DNA of 64,000 nucleotides from Actinopolymorpha singaporensis (GTDB taxonomy: Bacteria > Actinomycetota > Actinomycetes > Propionibacteriales > Actinopolymorphaceae). Positions 23,692 through 32,547 of this stretch are shown piece by piece. The notes under the pieces were generated by a model. That model did no database searches, had not been told where the DNA came from, and saw nothing but the letters and a program-made list of their open reading frames with translations. Both the position numbers and the translations under genes were made by a program. How positions within the stretch are numbered: position 1 is the stretch's first letter; every line of letters begins with the position of its first letter. Where the stretch lies: positions 4,947,981-5,011,980 of the forward strand of contig NZ_LT629732.1 of NCBI RefSeq assembly GCF_900104745.1, written 5' to 3'.

Positions 23692-25452
23692 TTACGGGCG
23701 GAGGATGCGTCGCTTCGGATCGGACCACTCGGGCGGTACGTATTCGGGGCGGCCGTGGCTGCCCACCCGCACCTGCCAGCCTTTGTGGTGGACGGTGACG
23801 TGGTGGTAGCGGCAGAGCAGTACGCCGTTGGCGAGGTCTGTCGGGCCGCCCCGGTCCCAGGGCTTCATGTGGTGGGTGACGCAGCGTGGTTCGGGGATCT
23901 GGCAGCCGGGGAAGTTGCAGTGGTGTCCGTCGCGGATGGCCAGTGCACGGCGTTGATGTTCTTTGAAGAACCGGTCGGAGCGGCCGAGGTCAAGGACCTG
24001 CCCGTCCCCGCCGAGCACGACCGGAATCAGGTCGGCCTCGCACGCCAACCGGCGCACGGTGGCGACCGAGATCGGTTTGCCGTCGACACCGAGGTAGCGG
24101 GCTGACCCGCCACCTCCACAGGCCGGGCACCCGTCATGCGGGTCGACGGCAGCCTCCGGCCCCGCCACACCCTCCGGAGCGGCGTCAGCCTCCGGCCCGG
24201 CTGCCGGGTCGGCGGTCCCCTCCGGATCCGGTCCGGTAGCCGGCTCCGGCCCGGTGGCCGGAACCCTTCCCGTAGTGGCCCCCGGTCCGGGCTCGGGTTC
24301 GCTGTGTGGTTGTGGGTGCTGCCCGGGTTCTCGCGGTGGGGGTATCCCGTCCGCGGCCGCGCCGGTGCCGGGTGGTCGCCGTTTCTCCTTACCTGCTTGT
24401 GCTTCCGGTCCTCCGGCGCCTCCTTGGTCGCCCGCCGTCCGCCCACCGGCCTCGGCGGGCTTCTTGGTGCTCTGTTTGGCGTACTTGGGGTCTGTGCAGG
24501 GGCAGGTGCACGGCCTGGGACGCACAACAGTTGCGGTGTCGTCGACCGTCCCCGCACCCGTGCCCTTCAGGAGCGCCTCGAGTGGGATGGTGACCGCGAC
24601 CTGGGGTGGTCTGCCGCCACGGACGGGCGCCTGCGCCGCAGCAGCCAGCAGGCTCAACAACTCAGCGAACGCGTCGCCTCGACGTTGGTCGATCGGCCGC
24701 CTGTCTGGGTCTGCCCCCTTGACGGGTTCGGCGAGGGGTTCGATGAGTTTGCGGAGCAGTTCCATCTCCCACACCGGCAGGCTGATGTGCACCGACTCCG
24801 ACTGCGGGACCCCGTTCGGGGAGTAGCGCAGGGACCGTTTCTGTTCTGCTGTGCGGTCCTTCCTGGCCAGTTCCTCGCCCAGCTGCCGGTAGTACTCCTC
24901 CGGCGCGACCCGCTCCAGAAGCTTCGTACCCAGCACCCGCAGCTCATCAGGATTGTGGAACCGGGCCTTGCCGATCAGGAACCCGCCCGCCTCGACCCGT
25001 TCCTCCGGACCCACGTAGTCGGGGAGCTTCTTGACCGCATCAGCGATGACCTGCGCCTGCCGCACCGACACCGCACCCCGAGCCAACGCCTCCCCGGTCG
25101 ACGGGACCGCTATGTCCAGGTCGCGCGCCAACCCCACCACAGCCGAGGACTCGTGCCTGCTCATCCGCAGAGCCGTCCGCAAATACACCGCCGCGTTCGG
25201 CGCCCCGGTGAGCTTGCCGACGTCACAGGCCTCGGCCTGACGGACCAGCCGCAGCAGTCCCGCGTTGGTTCGGGCGATCTCCCTACCCAGTACCTCCAGC
25301 GCCTGACCGACCTGCTCGGCCGTCAACGACACCACAGACGTGGACAACACGACGTCGTTGGCGGCGGCCAGCAACTCCAGGGCAGCCAGCAACGGATGCG
25401 GCGGCCTACCGCCACCCCCAACACCGGAAGACACCTGGAAGCTCGAAGACAT
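23692..25452 (-). CDS. DUF222 and HNH endonuclease protein (13E12 type)
   Basis: The 586-residue protein has the N-terminal helical DUF222 domain (to about residue 300, with SRHESSAVVGLARDLD and ARGAVSVRQAQVIADAV). A Pro/Gly/Glu-rich linker of over 130 residues containing CTCPCTDPKY and CPACGGGG follows. The C-terminal HNH nuclease reads DGHHCNFPGCQIPEPRCVTH and then LCRYHHVTVHHKGW. This is the 13E12 repeat family common in actinomycetes; some copies serve as phage integration sites in mycobacteria. A nuclease role is expected from the fold, but the biological role is unknown. The linker is unusually long. Confidence 0.9.
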   Translation of the reverse strand: MSSSFQVSSGVGGGGRPPHPLLAALELLAAANDVVLSTSVVSLTAEQVGQALEVLGREIARTNAGLLRLVRQAEACDVGKLTGAPNAAVYLRTALRMSRHESSAVVGLARDLDIAVPSTGEALARGAVSVRQAQVIADAVKKLPDYVGPEERVEAGGFLIGKARFHNPDELRVLGTKLLERVAPEEYYRQLGEELARKDRTAEQKRSLRYSPNGVPQSESVHISLPVWEMELLRKLIEPLAEPVKGADPDRRPIDQRRGDAFAELLSLLAAAAQAPVRGGRPPQVAVTIPLEALLKGTGAGTVDDTATVVRPRPCTCPCTDPKYAKQSTKKPAEAGGRTAGDQGGAGGPEAQAGKEKRRPPGTGAAADGIPPPREPGQHPQPHSEPEPGPGATTGRVPATGPEPATGPDPEGTADPAAGPEADAAPEGVAGPEAAVDPHDGCPACGGGGSARYLGVDGKPISVATVRRLACEADLIPVVLGGDGQVLDLGRSDRFFKEHQRRALAIRDGHHCNFPGCQIPEPRCVTHHMKPWDRGGPTDLANGVLLCRYHHVTVHHKGWQVRVGSHGRPEYVPPEWSDPKRRILRP

Positions 25453-25643
25453 GTTCGAACCCTACCGGCAACCACCGACAACGATTCGTTCTCCACAGAG
25501 CGGGATTCCCTTCGTAACAAGGAGAACTCAGCGCGCCGCGGCGCTCGACCCGGGCCCTGCCAGGCAGCGCGGTCAGGTTGACCCGGTAGAGGTCTTTCAC
25601 TGCCAGACCAGAAGCAGATCGTCTGCAACGGGACTATCTGCTA

Positions 25644-25659
25644 CGGTCTCTCCAGACCG
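25644..25659. promoter_or_regulatory. small inverted repeat upstream of DHA2 transporter
   Basis: CGGTCT-CTCC-AGACCG (6-base arms) lies 31 bases before the transporter start, in the 238-base divergent region shared with the HNH gene. It could be an operator. The rest of 25453-25690 shows no gene. Confidence 0.3.
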
Positions 25660-25690
25660 CACGTCAGCCTCATACGACAGAGGGAACACC

Positions 25691-27172
25691 GTGTCCGCGA
25701 CCGCAGCATCGCCATCGCACCCGTCTCCACCTCCGCCGCCTCCTGTGACCGAGGCGCCATCGGCTCCGTCCACCTCCCGCCGTCGGCTGGCCCTGGCCGT
25801 ACTCGCCGCCGGGATGTTGATGAACATCCTCGACGGCAGCATCGTGACCGTGTCGATGCCGGCGATCCAGAGCGACCTGGGCTTCTCCCCCACCGGACTC
25901 AGCTGGGTCGTCAACGCGTACCTCATCGCCTTCGGCAGCCTGCTGCTGCTGGCCGGACGACTCGGCGACCTGCTCGGCCGTAAACGGGTGTTCGTCGCGG
26001 GCCTGGCCACCTTCACCCTCGCGTCGGTCGTGGCCGGGGCGGCGCACACTCCGGTGATGCTCATTGCCGCCCGCTTCGCCCAGGGTGTGGGCAGTGCACT
26101 GACAGCCGCGGTGAGCCTGGGCATCCTGGTCACGTTGTTCGTCCGGCCGCGCGAGCGCGCCTCGGCCATCGCGGTGTTCAGCTTCACCGGGGCCGCGGGA
26201 GCCTCGATCGGACAGGTTCTCGGTGGCGTCCTCACCGACCTTCTCAGCTGGCACTGGATCTTCTGGATCAACCTGCCGATCGGTCTCGCCACCCTGGTAC
26301 TGGCGGGGAGGGTGCTGCCCGGCGAGCGCGGCCTCGGCCTGCGGGCCGGAGCCGACGTCGCGGGCGCGTTGCTGGTCACCGCCGGACTGACCGTGGGCAT
26401 CTACGCCGTCGTCACCATCGAACGGCACGGTGTCACCTCGCCGGCCACGCTGGCGCTCGGCGCGCTCTCGGTGGCGCTGCTCGCCGCGTTCGTACGCCGC
26501 CAGGCCACTGCCGCCACTCCGCTCATGCCCTTGCGAATCCTCAACTCGCGGGCCGTCAGCGGAGCCAACCTCGTTCAGGTGCTGATGGTCGCCGCATGCT
26601 TCGCGTTCCAGATCCTGGTGGCGCAGTATCTCCAGCGGGTCGTCGGATACGGCGCCTCGGCGACCGGACTGGCGATGCTGCCCGCCGCCGTCGTGATCGG
26701 TGCGGTCTCGCTCGGGCTCTCGGCGCGGCTCAACGCCCGCTTCGGTGAGCGCGCGGTTCTGCTCACCGGCCTGGCGCTGCTGATCGGGGTGCTCGCTCTG
26801 CTGACGCGAGTGCCGGTCCATCCGCACTACCTCACCGACCTGCTTCCGGTGATGCTGCTCGCCGCCGGTTTCGGGCTGGCTCTGCCGGCACTCACGTCGC
26901 TGGGCATGTCCGGCGCGAGCGACGCCGATGCCGGGCTGGCCTCCGGGCTGTTCAACACCACCCAGCAGATCGGCATGGCAGTCGGGGTCGCCGTCCTGTC
27001 CACACTGGCCGCCGCCCGCACCGCAGGCCTGCTCGACGCCGGCGCGCACGAGGCCGTGGCACTCACCGGCGGCTACCACCTCGCCTTCGCCGTCGGCGCC
27101 GGGCTCCTGACGGCCGCGTTCCTCGTGGCGTTCACGGCCTTGCGCACACCCGCGCGCGAAGCCGACGACTGA
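25691..27172 (+). CDS. DHA2-family MFS drug/proton antiporter
   Basis: The 493-residue protein has 14 predicted transmembrane helices, as in the EmrB/QacA group of proton-driven multidrug exporters. The motif-D1-like start NILDGSIVTVSMPAIQSDLG, motif A GRLGDLLGRKRVFVAG, and QGVGSALTAAVSLGILVTLF are visible. The first 30 residues are a Pro/Ser-rich cytoplasmic tail. GTG 25691 follows an AGAGGGA ribosome site. No dedicated regulator gene is adjacent; the substrate is unknown. Confidence 0.88.
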   Translation: MSATAASPSHPSPPPPPPVTEAPSAPSTSRRRLALAVLAAGMLMNILDGSIVTVSMPAIQSDLGFSPTGLSWVVNAYLIAFGSLLLLAGRLGDLLGRKRVFVAGLATFTLASVVAGAAHTPVMLIAARFAQGVGSALTAAVSLGILVTLFVRPRERASAIAVFSFTGAAGASIGQVLGGVLTDLLSWHWIFWINLPIGLATLVLAGRVLPGERGLGLRAGADVAGALLVTAGLTVGIYAVVTIERHGVTSPATLALGALSVALLAAFVRRQATAATPLMPLRILNSRAVSGANLVQVLMVAACFAFQILVAQYLQRVVGYGASATGLAMLPAAVVIGAVSLGLSARLNARFGERAVLLTGLALLIGVLALLTRVPVHPHYLTDLLPVMLLAAGFGLALPALTSLGMSGASDADAGLASGLFNTTQQIGMAVGVAVLSTLAAARTAGLLDAGAHEAVALTGGYHLAFAVGAGLLTAAFLVAFTALRTPAREADD

Positions 27173-27173
27173 G

Positions 27174-27190
27174 TGGGAAAACGTTTCCCA
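27174..27190. promoter_or_regulatory. LacI-type operator 1
   Basis: TGGGAAAACGTTTCCCA is a near-palindrome with the central CG typical of LacI/GalR binding sites. It begins two bases after the DHA2 stop and about 190 bases before the beta-helix gene. Confidence 0.5.
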
Positions 27191-27211
27191 CATTTGGCTG
27201 TGCAGCGCCTA

Positions 27212-27227
27212 GGGAAACAGGTTTCTC
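27212..27227. promoter_or_regulatory. LacI-type operator 2
   Basis: GGGAAACAGGTTTCTC repeats the GGGAAA/TTTC half-sites of the site 38 bases upstream, with a looser centre. Two spaced half-symmetric sites suggest cooperative repression of the beta-helix gene. Confidence 0.4.
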
Positions 27228-27377
27228 AGCCGAATCCGCAGCCAACAACGGTTAATTCCGCAATCGCACCTTGACGACGCGGCGAGCGGCGGACTAGAAC
27301 GTGCCGGAATCGCTTGTCGATGTTGATCCACCGGTTGTTCTTCCCATCGCTCGACCGTGCCAACGAGGGAGTCGACA

Positions 27378-30300
27378 ATGCCCGTATCCCGTCATGTGGT
27401 CGCAGCCGTGGGGGCAGCCCTTCTGCTCGCCACCGCGAACGTGTTACCCGCGTCTGCGGCGACACCGCTGGTTGAACCCGAACCCGGCATGGTGATCACG
27501 CAGGACACCACGTTCAAACCCGGCGTGTACGACTTCCCCTCGGGCCAGGGCATCGTGATCGGCGCCGACGGCGTTCGTGTGAACGGCACGGGCGTGACGT
27601 TGCGCGGCCCCGGCCAGAAGGGCAAGCCGGACAGCTTCGTCGGCACCGGCGTGTCGGCGACCGGTGTGTCCGGCGCGACACTGACCGGCCTGTCGGTGTC
27701 GGGATTCGAGACCGCCCTGCACGTGCGGTCCGCGCAGGACTGGACGATCAACCAGAACACGTTCTCCGGCAACTACACCGACCCCGACTTCGGCTGGGGT
27801 GACGGCAAGCTTGCCGGCGCGGTGCTGCTGGAACACGTGAGTCGCTCCCGGATCGAGAACAACACCGCGCACGAGAACTGGAACGGCCTCGCTCTGCACT
27901 ACGCCGACGACAATCTCGTACGCCACAACGACTTCTCGCACTGCTCCAACGTGTGCCTGAAGATGTGGTCGGCCTCCCGCAACCGGATCGAGGACAACAA
28001 CTTCAGCTGGGGAATCCGGATCGCCCCGGGCGAGACCCACGCCCGCGACTCCACGAGTGCGCTGATCGAGACCGGCTCCGACGACAACCGCGTTCTGCGC
28101 AACGACTTCACCTACGGCGGCGACGGCGTCTTCCTGCGCCCGCTCAACGGTGTCGTCTCCACCGGCAACTACTTCGAGGGCAACGACGCCTCCTGGGCGC
28201 ACAACAACGCCTGGGAGTCGTGGTCGCCGGGCAACACCTACGTACGCAACAAGGGCAATCACGCGAGCTACGGGTTCTGGCTCGGCAGCTCCGACGACAC
28301 GGTCCTGATCGGCAACGAGGCTGCCTACAACGGCCGGGACAACCACAACGCGCCCGAGCCGTTCGGCAACGCAGGCATCGCCGTGGTCAACGGGTCCTCC
28401 AGCCACTTCGTCCTGGACGGCAACCACGTCCACGACAACACCTCCGCCGGGGTGGCGATCGGCTACCTCGCCGACTACCCCGCCTACCACTGGGTGATCC
28501 AGCGGAACAGGATCGAGAACAACACGACGTACGGCATCTACATTCGCGACGCGCGCTGGCTGACCCTTGCCGGCAACACCGTCACCGGCAACGGTTCGGG
28601 CGCGATCAAGCAGGACGCGCACGTGTCCGGTGTCTTCACCCTCGACGGCGCGGCCAGCGCCAACGCGCCGGTTGCGAAGGCGGCGATGACGCCGGCGGTT
28701 GTGCACGCCGGTGACGAGGTGACCTTCGACGCGTCCGGATCCACCGACGCCGACGGCGGAAAGCTCTCCTACCGTTGGGAGTTCGGCGACGGCGACGTCG
28801 CAACCGACGCGAGGGTCACCCACCGCTTCCTCGACCCGGGCTTCCACCGGGTCGGCCTGACCGTCGACGACGGCGGGCTGGCCGGCCTGGACCACCGCGA
28901 CGTCTACGTGCTGGCCCCCGGAGGCGAGCAGGGCACCGACGTGGCCGACCGGGGCGACTGGTCGGCGCGCGTCACCTCCGACGACGCCGGCAACCCCGGC
29001 ACCACCGCGAACATCGCCCCCGACCCGACGCGCGCACTGCTCGGCCGGTCCTCGATCCGGCTTTCCGGCACCGCGCACGACGTCACGTGGCGCTACCAGC
29101 CGCGCCGCGCGATCGACACCGCGAACGCGGACCGGCTGGAGTTCTGGATGGCGTCGGAGCAGGAGGTACGCGACGGCTTCGACGGCAACCAGCCGACCAT
29201 CCGCCTGGTGCAGGACGCCGGCAACTACATCGAGTACACCCCGGCGAAGAACTACCTCAGTCCCTGGTCGCTGGACTACGCCGAGGCCCGCGGCGGCTGG
29301 CAGCGGGTCGTCGTGCCGCTGGGCGGGGACAAGGCGTGGACCCGCAAGGTGACCGGCAACCCCGACCTTAAAGCCCTGCACGCGGTGGAGGTACGCACGT
29401 CGGCTGTCGGCGGCCCGTACCGCGTGTGGCTGGACGCGCTCGCCTTCACCACCACACCGGTCACCCCCGACGTCGCGCCCGACCTGGCCCTCAACCCCGC
29501 TGCGCAGGGTGACCCGTCGCCGCTGGCGTCCACCGGCGACGACGCGTCCCGGTGGGCTCCGCTGGACGGCCGGACCGACGGCGCGGTCTGGTCCACCGCG
29601 GGTTCGCCGAACGCCACCGACTTCTACGGCGTGGACTTCGGGTTGGCGCGCACGGTCGACGCCCTGCGGCTGGACCTCCGCTCCGGTGACGGGTACGCCG
29701 CCCCGGCGAAGGCGACCGTGGAGTACTGGACCGGCGACGCCTGGCAGCCGGTCGACAACGCCCGCCCGTCTCCGGCCGGTCCGGCGACGGGGCACGACGA
29801 GATCGCGTTCGACCCGGTGACCACACAGCGGCTTCGGGTCGTGCTGGGCAACCCCGGTGGCGGCAACGCCGTCGGTCTGGCCGAGTTCGCCCCGGTGTCG
29901 GCCGGCAACCTCGCCGGTAACGCGCTCGGCACGAAGGCACCCTTCGGTACGCCGGTGCCCTCCGCCTCGGCCGGTTCCGGTGACCCGTGGTCGCTCGTCG
30001 ACGGGTCCGTACGGGCCGACAGTGCCTGGCGTTCGGCCGCCGGCACCTCCGCCTGGGTCGCGGTCGACCTGATGCGGGCCCGCCCGGTCAACACCGTCAC
30101 GCTGTACGCCGGATCCGCCGACACCGCGCCGGCCGGCATCCACGTCCAGGCCTGGACGGGCAGCGACTGGCTGGACGTCTCCAACGCCACCACCAGCCCG
30201 GCAACGCCGGGAGCCGGCCGCACCACGGTCCGCTTCGACACCGTGAAGACGCGCAAGCTCAGGTTGACACTGGACGCCCCGTCCGGTGGCAGCGTCGAGG

Positions 30301-30773
30301 TGCGCGAGGTGGAGGTACGCAACGGCAACCTGCTCTCCGACGCGTCCGCACTCGGCCTGACGGTCACCCCGACCGCGTCGTACACCTATCCCGGCGACAC
30401 GGTGCTGGGCCCGCTGGACGGCTCCTACGCCGCCTCACCGCGGTGGACGTCGTGGAACTCCAAGAACGCGCAGGACTGGTACGCCGTCCGCTTCGACCGG
30501 GCGGTCACCGCGAGCCGGATCACCCTGCACTTCTACAACGACAACGGTGGGGTCAAACCGCCGAAGGACTACGCCATCGAGTACTGGAACGGCTCCGGCT
30601 GGACGCCGGTGCAGGAGACGGGCCGCTCCCCCGAGCAGCCGGCGGAAGGGTTCAACGCGGTCGACTTCGCTCCCGTCCGCGCGTCCGGGTTCCGGATGGT
30701 CGGCACCAACCAGAACCCGGTCAACTACGGCGTCTACATCGGCCTGACCGAACTGGAGCTGTGGGCGCCGTAG
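27378..30773 (+). CDS. secreted beta-helix / PKD / discoidin multidomain protein
   Basis: This 1131-residue exported protein looks carbohydrate-active but has no family-defining catalytic motif that I can name. A signal peptide (AAVGAALLLATANVLPASA) should be cleaved near residue 27. Residues about 40-425 form a right-handed parallel beta-helix with NosD-like repeats (RIENNTAHENWNGLALHYAD, NRVLRNDFTYGGDGVFLRP). A PKD domain covers about 430-510 (VTFDASGSTDADGGKLSYRW). An unassigned beta-sandwich runs to about 695. Three discoidin (F5/8 type C, CBM32-like) modules start near 701, 842 and 984. ATG 27378 follows GAGGGAG. Two LacI-like operators upstream fit sugar control. It is possibly a polysaccharide lyase, epimerase or glycan-binding scaffold. 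Confidence 0.85.
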   Translation: MPVSRHVVAAVGAALLLATANVLPASAATPLVEPEPGMVITQDTTFKPGVYDFPSGQGIVIGADGVRVNGTGVTLRGPGQKGKPDSFVGTGVSATGVSGATLTGLSVSGFETALHVRSAQDWTINQNTFSGNYTDPDFGWGDGKLAGAVLLEHVSRSRIENNTAHENWNGLALHYADDNLVRHNDFSHCSNVCLKMWSASRNRIEDNNFSWGIRIAPGETHARDSTSALIETGSDDNRVLRNDFTYGGDGVFLRPLNGVVSTGNYFEGNDASWAHNNAWESWSPGNTYVRNKGNHASYGFWLGSSDDTVLIGNEAAYNGRDNHNAPEPFGNAGIAVVNGSSSHFVLDGNHVHDNTSAGVAIGYLADYPAYHWVIQRNRIENNTTYGIYIRDARWLTLAGNTVTGNGSGAIKQDAHVSGVFTLDGAASANAPVAKAAMTPAVVHAGDEVTFDASGSTDADGGKLSYRWEFGDGDVATDARVTHRFLDPGFHRVGLTVDDGGLAGLDHRDVYVLAPGGEQGTDVADRGDWSARVTSDDAGNPGTTANIAPDPTRALLGRSSIRLSGTAHDVTWRYQPRRAIDTANADRLEFWMASEQEVRDGFDGNQPTIRLVQDAGNYIEYTPAKNYLSPWSLDYAEARGGWQRVVVPLGGDKAWTRKVTGNPDLKALHAVEVRTSAVGGPYRVWLDALAFTTTPVTPDVAPDLALNPAAQGDPSPLASTGDDASRWAPLDGRTDGAVWSTAGSPNATDFYGVDFGLARTVDALRLDLRSGDGYAAPAKATVEYWTGDAWQPVDNARPSPAGPATGHDEIAFDPVTTQRLRVVLGNPGGGNAVGLAEFAPVSAGNLAGNALGTKAPFGTPVPSASAGSGDPWSLVDGSVRADSAWRSAAGTSAWVAVDLMRARPVNTVTLYAGSADTAPAGIHVQAWTGSDWLDVSNATTSPATPGAGRTTVRFDTVKTRKLRLTLDAPSGGSVEVREVEVRNGNLLSDASALGLTVTPTASYTYPGDTVLGPLDGSYAASPRWTSWNSKNAQDWYAVRFDRAVTASRITLHFYNDNGGVKPPKDYAIEYWNGSGWTPVQETGRSPEQPAEGFNAVDFAPVRASGFRMVGTNQNPVNYGVYIGLTELELWAP

Positions 30774-30791
30774 CCCCCGAACCGCCGCGAC

Positions 30792-30827
30792 CCAGGCCGT
30801 ACGACCGAACCCGGTCGTACGGCCTGG
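30792..30827. terminator. strong bidirectional hairpin
   Basis: A 15-bp perfect stem (30792-30806 with 30813-30827) and a 6-base loop lie between the beta-helix gene and the convergent Clp-N gene. Confidence 0.8.
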
Positions 30828-30844
30828 TCACTTCCTACGGCAGG

Positions 30845-31567
30845 TCAGGTGGCCGGGTTGGTGAAACCGGCGAGGAGTTCCACCACCTTGTCGTGCACGG
30901 TCTGCTTGTCCGGCCCGAGTTCGGCGAGCACCTGGGCCGCGACCGAGCCGGAGTCGTGGTAGAGCCCGAGGAGCAGGTGCTCGGTGCCGATGTAGTTGTG
31001 GCCGAGCTGCAGGGCCTCGGTGACCGCGGCACCGAGGGCGGCGTTCGCTCGTGGTGTGCGGGGCAGTTCCTGTCCCGCCGCCTTGGCCGGGGCCGCCCCT
31101 TCGGGCGGGGTGAACGCGGCGAGCCGGGTCCGGACCGCCTCGTGGACGGCCGCCGGCCCCGTGCCCGCCTCGGTGAGGATCCGGGCGGCGATGCTCTGGG
31201 GTTCGGCGTACAGGCCGAGCAGCAGGTGCTCGGTGCCGACGTAGTTGTGGCCCATCGCCCGGGCCGTGTCACCGGCCGCGGCCAGACAGGTGCGGGCCCG
31301 GGCGGTGAAGCGTTCGAAGCCCTCGATCGACGGCCCGGCCCACCGCTTGTGGACGGCCTGTTTGGTGACGCCGAGCACGTTGCTGATCTCGGTCCATGAC
31401 CGGCCGCTGCGGCGGGCCCGGTCGACGTAGTGCCCGAGCAGCGCGTCGCCGGTCTCGCTGAGGTCGTTGACCATCGCGCGGGCGGTGGCCAGTTGGTCGA
31501 GTTCGTCGTCCCCGGCGTCGCGGCGGACGGTCTCGATGAGGTCCTGAAGGCTGGGTGCGGGTGTCAT
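30845..31567 (-). CDS. helix-turn-helix protein with two Clp N-terminal domains
   Basis: The 240-residue protein joins a DNA-binding motif to two ClpA/C-type N domains and lacks any AAA+ ATPase. Residues about 45-80 form the helix-turn-helix (GRSWTEISNVLGVTKQAVHK). Clp-N repeat one spans about 85-150 (MGHNYVGTEHLLLGLYAEPQ) and repeat two about 175-235 (LGHNYIGTEHLLLGLYHDSG). In ClpC these N domains bind adaptors or phosphoarginine-tagged proteins, so this may be a regulator that senses protein quality; that role is inference. Two near-identical palindromes directly upstream are candidate self-operators. The ATG at 31567 has no strong ribosome site. Confidence 0.8.
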   Translation of the reverse strand: MTPAPSLQDLIETVRRDAGDDELDQLATARAMVNDLSETGDALLGHYVDRARRSGRSWTEISNVLGVTKQAVHKRWAGPSIEGFERFTARARTCLAAAGDTARAMGHNYVGTEHLLLGLYAEPQSIAARILTEAGTGPAAVHEAVRTRLAAFTPPEGAAPAKAAGQELPRTPRANAALGAAVTEALQLGHNYIGTEHLLLGLYHDSGSVAAQVLAELGPDKQTVHDKVVELLAGFTNPAT

Positions 31568-31570
31568 GCC

Positions 31571-31587
31571 GTCAACCCTAGGTTGAC
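31571..31587. promoter_or_regulatory. palindrome 1 upstream of the Clp-N/HTH gene
   Basis: GTCAACCCTAGGTTGAC has 7-base arms (GTCAACC/GGTTGAC). It lies only four bases upstream of the leftward start codon, so a bound protein would block initiation. Confidence 0.6.
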
Positions 31588-31598
31588 CCACCATGTGC

Positions 31599-31615
31599 GT
31601 CAACCCTGGGTTGAT
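31599..31615. promoter_or_regulatory. palindrome 2 upstream of the Clp-N/HTH gene
   Basis: GTCAACCCTGGGTTGAT matches the first site at 15 of 17 positions, with starts 28 bases apart (about three helical turns), so both would face the same side of the DNA. Confidence 0.6.
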
Positions 31616-31755
31616 GGCAGAAAGTGACGGCCGCACGTCGGCCTGCAGCAGTCCCGAGCCCGGTTGGCCACCTCGACGACTCGCCGGTCCCTCGTGATGG
31701 GCTCGTGATCGTCGACGGCCTACCGGATCGGCCGGTACCGCATACTCTTTCGGGC

Positions 31756-32547
31756 GTGCCAGCCACCCCGCCGCGTTCCTACCCGTACCTCCGCTCGGAG
31801 GTGCCCCTCGCCTTCGCCCACCGCGGCGGAGCGAAGTACGCACCCAACGTGGGCATCGAGAACTCCATGCGCGCGTTCGCCAACGCGGTCGCGCTGGGTT
31901 ACCGATACCTCGAGACCGACGTGCACGCGACCAGTGACGGCGTGCTGGTCGCGTTCCACGACGACCACCTCGACCGGGTGACGGACCGGACCGGCCGGAT
32001 CGGCGACCTGCCCTACGCCGAGGTCGCCAAGGCACTGATCGGCGGGCGGGAGCAGATCCCGACCCTGGAGGAGATCCTCGGCACCTGGCCGTCTGCGCGG
32101 GTGAACATCGACGTCAAGGAGGCCAACGCCATCCGCCCGCTGGCGGAGGTGATCGCCCGCACCGCCGCGCACGACCGGGTGTGCGTCTCGTCGTTCTCCG
32201 GTGCCCGGCTGGCCGCCGCCCGCAGCCTGCTCGGCCCACGGGTGGCCACCGGCCTGTCGCCGCTCGGGGTCGGCCTGCTGAAACTCCCGCTGCCGGTCTT
32301 CCTCGGCTCGCACCTGGTCGGCCCCGCGCCATGTGTCCAGGTGCCCACCGGATACCACGGCCTGCGGGTGGTGACCGAAGGGTTCGTCGACCGGGCACAC
32401 GCCCTCGGCAAGCAGGTGCACGTGTGGACCATCGACGACGCCGAGGAGATGACCGCACTCCTCGACCTCGGCGTCGACGGACTGATCAGCGACCGCATCG
32501 ACACTCTTCGCGAAGTGCTCCTCGCCCGGGGCCTTTGGGCGTCATGA
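31756..32547 (+). CDS. glycerophosphodiester phosphodiesterase
   Basis: The 263-residue TIM-barrel enzyme should hydrolyse glycerophosphodiesters to glycerol-3-phosphate and an alcohol. Signatures are LAFAHRGGAKYAPNVGIENS (catalytic His plus Arg), RYLETDVHATSDGVLVAFHD (metal-binding Glu and Asp, second His) and VWTIDDAEEMTALLDLGVDG. No signal peptide, so cytosolic. GTG 31756 gives the family-typical start. A CATACT hexamer upstream may be a -10 element. The next gene starts within its stop codon, so the two form an operon. Confidence 0.9.
   Translation: MPATPPRSYPYLRSEVPLAFAHRGGAKYAPNVGIENSMRAFANAVALGYRYLETDVHATSDGVLVAFHDDHLDRVTDRTGRIGDLPYAEVAKALIGGREQIPTLEEILGTWPSARVNIDVKEANAIRPLAEVIARTAAHDRVCVSSFSGARLAAARSLLGPRVATGLSPLGVGLLKLPLPVFLGSHLVGPAPCVQVPTGYHGLRVVTEGFVDRAHALGKQVHVWTIDDAEEMTALLDLGVDGLISDRIDTLREVLLARGLWAS

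Noticed and set aside
23692-25452. HNH protein considered as part of a phage or homing element
   Set aside because: No other phage genes or inverted repeats around it; the 13E12 family is common in ordinary actinomycete chromosomes.
27444-30143. 899-codon open frame antisense to the beta-helix gene
   Set aside because: It is the mirror of a gene with a clear signal peptide and domains; GC-rich codon bias keeps the antisense frame open. No family motifs.
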